In this document: positions 57,716 through 64,000 of the stretch, in pieces
Position numbering within the stretch: the first letter of the stretch is position 1
How the letters are laid out: every line of letters starts with the position of its first letter
Assembly (NCBI GenBank): GCA_037043455.1
Contig: JAWPHD010000091.1
Span: forward strand, 1-64,000
DNA: 64,000 nucleotides
Reading direction: 5' to 3'
Origin: Cyrtodaria siliqua
Lineage: Eukaryota; Mollusca; Bivalvia; Adapedonta; Hiatellidae
Translations under genes and position numbers: made by a program
Notes under the pieces: model-generated
Told to the model about the DNA's origin: nothing
Seen by the model: only the letters and a program-made list of their open reading frames with translations
Databases searched by the model: none

Positions 57716-57752
57716 CCGCCAAGCTTTCGGACTTACGTCCTTCATCACGGCT
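57716..57752 (-). ncRNA. Hammerhead-ribozyme-like motif (degenerate)
   Basis: The minus strand reads CCGTGATGAAGGACGTAAGT then CCGAAAGCTTGG. TGATGA, a GGAC-GTAA-GTCC stem-loop and GAAA sit in the order of hammerhead core C-U-G-A-U-G-A / stem II / G-A-A-A. The essential first C of CUGAUGA is G here, and stems I and III with a cleavage triplet are not clear, so it is probably inactive. Penelope-like elements are known to carry hammerheads in their terminal repeats, and this lies about 550 bp 3' of the Penelope-like ORF on the same strand. A chance match is possible. Confidence 0.3.
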
Positions 57753-58299
57753 AATTTACTACTCAATGTATACAAGTAAAACGGACGTGACGTCGTAGTT
57801 GGCGCGTCATAACGTCGAATGTAATGGCGCGCTATTCCTTCACATTGACGCCATATGGACCAGAGAGGTCAAAAGTTGAAAATGGTCGTAAGTAGTACCA
57901 TCAGTGGTGTTATTTGGGACTGTGTAATTGATTTAGTACATAAAAGAGGTACGTATATTTACTGTTTTTGTTTTGACGATAGATTTCCGAAGATATCGGT
58001 GCAAAAAGCAAAGGAATCAGTCATCAGAGTGCTGAGTGGTACTACTTTGTATGAGGTAAGATTTTAAACAAAATGAGGTGTGGTTCGGCTGTTGTTGTCA
58101 AAAAAGGTCTTCTACTTTCATTTTGAACCAAATGCTGGTGCATAGAGCAGTTATGGTCATTGTTGCTTTGCTATTTTTGTGTTTTGTCTTCACGTATATA
58201 CATTTTAATGCATATTTGAAGTGTCAAGGAGCATTAGGGTAAGTGTTATTCTGTGTAGAGCTAACATTACGGTCTATGTGAAAATAATGGTGGTCCAAA

Positions 58300-60147
58300 T
58301 CAATATGGCCGGTATGTTCGCAGCCTACTCTTCCATAACTGCTCAAGGGTTTTCCGATATTGCTCGTCCCCATTCAGTTTCTCCAAACCCATCACTCTAA
58401 AATCACTGACACTGTCCATCTGAGTAAAAGTGTGCTGCCACCGAATCGTTGTACTGTGTCCGTATTCGGGATAGGTTCAGCAAAAGTCTCTGATACAGGG
58501 TATCGCCCGTCTCTCCCACATAGATGTATCCCTGGCAACACCTACAGTACACTGCATAAACTACATTGGTTGATTTGCTGGTGATCAAGTTCCTCACTTT
58601 GTATGTATTCCCGTTTACATCGGTGAACGTGTCAGACTCCATGATGTACGGGCATATGCAACATCGCTTCGCTCCACATGGGCGGCACGTGTTGGACTCC
58701 TTAAAGAACTGCCTATTGTGCTTCTTGTGTACCAGTATGTCTTGCAAATTACTGTCCCTTCGAAACGCTATTATTGGTGGTTCCGGGAAGATATCTTTCA
58801 TTGTGTTGGAAGTATGAAGCGTAGGTAGGTGTTTTCGCAGAATTCGACCTATATTTGGTAACGCTCTAGAGAACGTCAGGACTAGGGGGGTTCTCTTGGT
58901 TTCTTTTTTAGCGCTGTTGTACTGTAACAATTTAACCCGTTGTTTTGCATCTACTTTCGTTAATTCTGTCTCAACAAACTTCCCATCATACCCTCTCCGT
59001 TGCAACTGTGTCTTAATGTCCGCTCTGTGCTTTTGATAGCTAGAATCTTCTGCACATATCCGTTTTATCCTAACGCCTAGACCGAATGGAATAGCTTTCT
59101 TTGTAGATGCCGGGGAAGATTCATGATGTAAATATAGATGTTTGTCAGTAGGTTTTGTGAACAAGTCTGTTTTTAGTGCTCTATTGCTGATCCTGGTCAT
59201 CACATCTAGGAACTCTAGCTTGTCTGATGAATACCGCATCTCTAGTTGGATTCGCGGATGGATTTTGTTTCCGATTTCATGAAACGCCTTTAGTTCCTCT
59301 ATACCGTGTGTCCATATTCCCCATATGTCATCGACAAACCGGAAGTACGACAGTGGCTGTTTCAACGATCTTTGGAACAGTTCAGTTACCCAGGAGCCCA
59401 AGTACGTTGATGCATAATTCATACCCAGATGAGATCCTATCGCCGTCCCTTCCTTTTGTATGTAATGTTTCCCAGCAAATGATATAGTATTACTTTCAAG
59501 CACAGTGTCCATCATATAGAGGACGTCTTCAGTTGGAATGCTTTTGACCAATCGTCAGTCCAATGCCTCCTTGGCTGCAATTCGTGCTTCAGTTCTCGGA
59601 ACACTGGGATATAGGGTTTTCACATCAAGACAAAAAAGTATGGTGCCCTCCGGAAGTGGTTGATTAATGTTTCCCAACTTATTTAGGAAATCCGTGGTAT
59701 CTTTAATATAGGACGGCAGTGAGGTAACATGAGCGCGAAGCTCATTTTCGACTATTTCTGCCATCCTCTCTGTGGGATGGTTTCGTCCATTAACAATTGT
59801 ACGTAGTGGCATGTCAGTTTTATGTAGTTTTGGATTACCTTGGAGTTTACCAGATGTTCCTTCAGTGGATATCATGTACCCTCTCAAGTCTTTTGTGATT
59901 GAACCTTTTGTGTACAAACCATCAGCTATCTTTTTCACTTTATTCTCTATTGTTTTGGTCCTATATATATAAAATATATATGAAAATAAATCCGTACCTA
60001 CCCTACCTAATATTTTCTGGCATGTTACCCTAAACCTGGGATGATTGAAATAAAGAGCCCTGCCTAAACACAGTTTTTTGTTTGGCCTTATAACGAAATT
60101 ATAGCTCACCTGCAGACGCGTCAGACCTATCCGACTTCAAACTTCGG
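58300..60147 (-). pseudogene. Penelope-like retroelement ORF: RT + GIY-YIG
   Basis: Encodes the replicase of a Penelope-like element (PLE). Order on the minus strand: GNPKLHKTDMPLRTIVNGR (early RT blocks, ~59840), FCLDVKTLYPSVPR (motif A, ~59630), TAIGSHLGMNYASTYLGSW (motif B, ~59430), YFRFVDDIWGIW (catalytic FVDD, ~59340), LEFLDV, the thumb (TKPTDKHLYLHHES; IPFGLGVRIKRICAE), a Cys cluster CRPCGAKRCCICPY (~58660), and VVYAVYCRCCQGYIYVGET (GIY-YIG core, ~58560). Two lesions: an in-frame TGA at 59557-59555, with both halves in one frame, and an apparent 2-base deletion near 58415. After it the other frame gives DFRVMGLEKLNGDEQYRKTL to a stop at 58300. N-terminal RT signatures upstream of RTKTIENKVKKIADG are missing; 60109 CAG/GTGAGC and TATATAG/GACC at ~59967 could bound an intron, but the phase does not work. 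Endonuclease-positive PLE, recent but non-autonomous. Confidence 0.93.
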
Positions 60148-60640
60148 AATTCGGAATTCAGAAGTACAACAAACTTGGCATTGTCACCCTTTTGCGTCTG
60201 GGTTTGAGTAGGTTCCAGTAGGGAGAGGAAGGGTGGCAGGGCGCTCACCTATATAAATCCTCGAAAAAATACTCACCAACCTCGAATTGGGGACATACTT
60301 GTTAAAACCTGGATCTTTACTCTGTGAATTCACTAGATAAATTTGAGACCGCCTCTGCCCCCACCATGCTCTTATGTTTCTTTACGCCCTCAGACAACTA
60401 GTAAACGCTAACGATGCTTGACCTTAAAAAGTGAGGCACTGCATGTTATATGCATAGTTTAAATCAATTAGTGTCATTTAAAAAGTTGATTGTGAAATGT
60501 GTCCGCTTTCCTTTATATAATTTTGTTTCACGTGTTCCTCCAATGTATGCACTCATCACTTGCCCACAAGCACTTGTTTGCAATATTCGGGAATGGAAAA
60601 CTTGGTCAAATTCGATACCAAGAGAGGCCGTAGCACGTGT
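60148..60640. other. No recognisable feature
   Basis: It contains no repeat seen elsewhere in the window and no open frame with a recognisable domain. It may include the 5' part of the PLE, but no terminal repeat was found. Confidence 0.45.
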
Positions 60641-60990
60641 GTCATAAGTCGATGGTCGATGGTAAGACGCGATGGTAAGATGCGATGGTTAGATGCGATG
60701 GTAAGATGCGATGGTCGATGGTTAGATGCGATGGTCGATGGTAAGATGCGATGGTCGATGGTAAGATGCGATGGTAAGATGCGATGGTCGATGTTAAGAT
60801 GCGATGGTCGATGGTAAGTTGCGATGCAAAGATGCGATGGTCGATTGTAAGATGCGATGGTCGATGGTCCATTACTATCGACCATCGCATCTTACCATCG
60901 ACCATCGCATCTTACCATCGCATCTTACAATCGACCATCGCATCATACCATCGATGTGATGGTAAGATGGCCCTAACAGGACACTGTAAG
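60641..60990. repeat. GATGCGATGGT foldback array, copy 2
   Basis: Plus-oriented units (GTCGATGGTAAGATGCGATG) run to 60871, then, after CCATTACTAT, minus-oriented units (CATCGCATCTTACCATCGAC) run to about 60945. It ends GATGGTAAGATGGCCCTAAC / AGGACAC. Arms of at least 70 bp can pair. The array is inverted relative to 47911-48118, with the shared unique flank on the outer side of each. Confidence 0.92.
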
Positions 60991-61020
60991 TTGCCGGAAT
61001 GTATGTAAAATATAATGTTG

Positions 61021-62330
61021 TTTCGACGCATATCACTTAGTGCAAGATTTTCAAGGCTGGAATAGACAAAATGCAAAACGGACTTCCAACGATGTACCGG
61101 ATTCCCAAATTACACAAACAACCATATAAAGCCCGTTTTATTTCCAATTCTAGTTCTTGCACCACTACAAATATCTGCAAATTGTTAACATCTTGTCTTA
61201 CTGCAGTTAAAGATCACGTTAAACAATATTGTGCTGAAACTTATGAAAATTCTGGGATTAATTTATTTTGGACTATTAAAATGTCAGTCGACTTTCTAGA
61301 TAAATTTACAATAAACGCCAAGCTTTATCTATAAGTACTTATGATTTGTCTAAATTATGTACAACTTAACCATACCATCTTATCAAATACAGGCTTATTG
61401 CTCTCATTCAAAAACCTTTTGCTAGGGAAAATACTAGATGTTTAGCCAGTAACAATATTACAACGTTTTTTACTAACGGCAGACAATTACACTAAGTAGA
61501 CTTGCCATGAAGTTTGTGAATCACTTATTTTTCTATTAGATAATATTTTCGTCAGGTGTGGAACCACCGTTTATAGACAAATTGTTGGTATCCCTATGGG
61601 TACGAACTGTGCATCCCTTGTCACAGATTTGCTTTTATATTGCTATGAAAGACAATTCATGTTGAGTCTTTCACCAGATACGCAGGCAGATGTTATTGAA
61701 GCCTTTAATGACACCTCTCGATATCTGATGACATATTGAACATTGACAACCCTTTCCTTTTTACTATGGTTAATAATATATATCCTAAAGAACTTCAACT
61801 TAACAAAGATAATATTTCTGATAATTACGCTTCTTTTCTCGATTTACATCTGTCTATTGAAAATGGTGAAATAATTAGCAAAATATATGACAAGAGAGAT
61901 GATTTTAATTTTGATATTGTTAATTATCCATATCTAATCCCCATTTAGATGGGGATGTTCCCCGAGCAACTTCTTACGGGGTCTATGTGTCTCAACTTAT
62001 TCGTTTTTCTAGAGCTTGTACACGAGTTGAGGACTTCACTATTTGTAATCTTTGTATAACTAAAAAGCTACTCCATCAGGGCTACCGTTATCGTAGACTC
62101 CGTAAAACCTTTGCAAAATAGTATTATCTTAACCCTGACCTCTTTCCAAATATAAAAGTAATTTAAGAACTCTTCTGACATTGACTATCACAACTCTATG
62201 GTGATGTTAACAGGTTTATCAAATGAGGTTATTACCCTATCATTTTGCAACGCACTGCATGCTTGTGGTGGACCCATTTACAGTTCGCCACTGTGCTTTC
62301 CTGTTTGATTGTGCGATGACCGGACAGGCT
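61021..62330 (+). pseudogene. Second reverse transcriptase, multiply broken
   Basis: The frame 61071-61334 reads GLPTMYRIPKLHKQPYKARF with SSCTTTNICKLLTSC. After a shift near 61325 and stops (61366, 61493) come VRCGTTVYRQIVGIPMGTNC (motif B-like), LLLYCYERQFM and FNDTSRYL. The catalytic Y-L-D-D is disrupted by a one-base loss at about 61728, then DDILNIDNPF-like sequence, YPKELQLNK, YASFLDLHLSIENGEIISKI and YDKRDDFNFDIVNYP (61736-61945). A further shift near 61945 leads to SYGVYVSQLIRFSRACTRVE, KLLHQGYRYRRLRKTFAK and a stop. This RT type has GIPMGTNCAP and YLDD and lacks a recognisable endonuclease here. It differs clearly from the 58.3 kb PLE. I have seen the pattern in many invertebrate genomes but cannot name the clade with certainty. 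Confidence 0.85.
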
Positions 62331-62990
62331 TTGGACATCTGATGACGTCTACCTAAAGCCCAAAAGGACGGTGACTTTTGATGTTTGTCTGCAATCTTGT
62401 CTTGTCGTGCACTCAGTGTATTATTCTCTTGTTGCTCTGGCTTCTGTCAAGTCACTGAGTACCTTCTTTGTGGCTTTCTAGGCTTTTTTTGTATTTATAT
62501 ATACACGAGTATCTTTTAGTTTTACTTATATTGCCTAGTAATGCTGCTCTGTTGGTTAGAGAATAGTTCATGGCGGGGATTTATTTATTTACACTGTCCC
62601 GTTTTACTGGGATGACGGTAGAGTAAGTGCGTGGTTTGGTGCACTCTAGAACCTGTTTTAAACCCCCAGCGACCTTTTTTGCCACAGACCGTCCAAGGCG
62701 GTAGCCCTATTGTCAACCCATGTTGTGTGTGTGACGGCATATGCCTTTATTCTTGGTTAACATGGCCATTCATGTTTGACCTTTTGCGTGTTTTGGGGTT
62801 TACTGTGTTCTGTGAAAGCTGCATTTCCTGTTCGACTTTTATACTTATTAATATAATTTGCTCTGTATCTAATTTGATTTATCTTGCACGAGGGCTGAGA
62901 ATGTTTTCGATTAGATCCATTAAATTGCACTCAGAGCCCGACATATCCTAAAATAAAACTAGTAATCATGTCCGCCTCGTATATTGAATG
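62331..62990 (+). other. Probable 3' flank of the second RT element
   Basis: CGTGGTTTGGTGCACTCTAG / AACCTGTTTTAAACCCCC and GTCCAAGGCGGTAGCC read like the T-rich non-coding tail of the element above. The frame 62631-62951 is unrecognised. No polyadenylation tract or target duplication was located. Confidence 0.35.
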
Positions 62991-64000
62991 GATTTAAACA
63001 TGTTTATTACATTTCTATGCGTGAAAAATCGAGATTTCTCAGTGAAAGAATATTCATAATCGCTAAATATTAATAACTAACTCAAAACACAATAATAACT
63101 AACGTGGCTAACGTAGAACACAATAATAACTAACGTTGCGACGTTGAGTCGTGATGTCAACAAAGTGTTGCTGACGTCGACGTGCTTTGTTTTTTCACTC
63201 ACTCGCGTGCGCTCGTTCATAAAAAGAACCACACGTCTACCACTCGTGAAGGATTTCCCTATAATCGATCCCAGCAGTTAAATAATCTCTATATCACCAT
63301 CTTTCTTTCGTTTAGCGAACTCGGTATCTTAGTGAATTAAGCCTCGCGATTTCGAACTACTTACCTCTAAACTGCGTTGGTTCGCTACGTGGTGGACATG
63401 GGGAAAACGGCTTCGTCCTTGATCTCTAGATTGCAACTTAATACGGCGTTTTATCGGGACATTAATCACCATCTCGTTTAATTTTGTTTTCACTTTGCGC
63501 GACTAACAATACTATTTGCGAGTGCTGCCTATATATCATTCTCAGGATCACTATGTCATCGCGGCATACATGACATTACAGGTGAAGCAACAAGAAAGGA
63601 CACAGAAGAGATTTTGAACAAAGTGTCAAGATGTGGAATGAAAAGAAAGCTGGCCTAGGTAAGACAGTGACAATGTGCAAGTCAGGGAAGTACAAGTAGG
63701 GTTCGTGTAAAGATAATGGAGAATACAGTAAAGGTTAAATATAAATAAGGAAAGAAAGCGAATGAAAATAACATGTGAAAGAAAGACGCATAAAGAAAGT
63801 TCGAAGACGTTTGCTAAATACAGTAAAGAGGTTAGAAATGTCATTATAGACCGGAGACAAATATAGGCACACAGGTTAACCCTTAACCTGCTAAGCACGA
63901 CTATAAAAGCATTGAAGGCTGATCAGGGTTTACAATGGCCGGCTGCTGATCAGTCATTTTCACAAAACACCCCTTTGTCATATAAATGGAATGGTCTTAA
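62991..64000. other. No supported gene
   Basis: A short duplication 'cacaataataactaacgt' at about 63087 and 63118. At 63570-63655, TTACAG/GTGAAGC and CCTAG/GTAAGA would bracket a 79 bp exon, but its best frame stops at the last codon and nothing in it is recognisable. GC is slightly higher than elsewhere at 63190-63450. Confidence 0.45.

Noticed and set aside
58566..59487. Plus-strand open frames opposite the Penelope-like element
   Set aside because: Antisense shadows of the RT/GIY-YIG coding sequence.
59967..60109. Intron at the 5' end of the Penelope-like ORF (CAG/GTGAGC to TATATAG/GACC)
   Set aside because: The splice consensus is attractive, but the phase required to join RTKTIEN runs into a TGA just upstream, and no PLE N-terminal signature is found there.
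63570..63655. Candidate host-gene exon between TTACAG and GTAAGA
   Set aside because: Its best reading frame ends in a stop at the last codon, it is unrecognisable, and no partner exon was seen.

Overview
The window looks like intergenic or accessory DNA from an invertebrate nuclear genome, most likely a bivalve mollusc. That assignment is inferred from AT-rich non-coding sequence, several tRNA-headed SINEs, LINE and Penelope-like relics, and degenerate repeats of the 'gggccataactctg' and 'cacctagggcaatgtacctatgaag' kind that I associate with bivalve assemblies. No intact host protein-coding gene, rRNA or functional tRNA could be supported. The long open frames are mostly translations of tandem arrays.

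Layout. 1-6.1 kb holds three minisatellites (34, 57/59 and 42 bp units). 6.3-13.2 kb holds degenerate repeats, a LINE 3' fragment with target duplication, and two SINE copies. 13.3-15.2 kb has a TTAA-type MITE, a foldback and C-rich DNA. 15.9-19.6 kb is a large ~29 bp array. 20.5-23.1 kb has repeats and two clear TTAA-flanked MITEs. 23.5-25.9 kb has further tandem repeats. 27.3-29.2 kb is a three-level nest of inverted-repeat elements. 29.2-31.5 kb has remains of two LINEs. 32.1-33.2 kb is a SINE split by a 795 bp insertion. 36.27-43.78 kb is a 7.5 kb DNA transposon with 32 bp terminal inverted repeats, GACGTTGGA subterminal arrays, a decayed two-exon gene and a 2 bp target duplication confirmed by an empty paralogous site. 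44-47 kb holds a Tc1/mariner-like MITE, two LINE 3' ends and a SINE. 47.9-61 kb is bounded by two foldback arrays in opposite orientation and contains GGATCG-rich arrays at 48.4-49.1 and 57.1-57.5 kb, several palindromic elements, and a Penelope-like retroelement at 58.3-60.1 kb. 61.0-62.3 kb is a different, heavily broken reverse transcriptase.

The proteins that can be recognised all belong to mobile elements. The most complete is the minus-strand Penelope-like ORF, which has reverse transcriptase, a cysteine cluster and a GIY-YIG endonuclease, with one in-frame stop and one frameshift near its end. No multi-gene cellular system was found. The most unusual structures are the TTAA-flanked element family carrying an internal tRNA-like promoter, the transposon boundary proven by an empty site, and the paired foldback arrays. 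Boundaries of old repeats are approximate, and family names given without a search are tentative.
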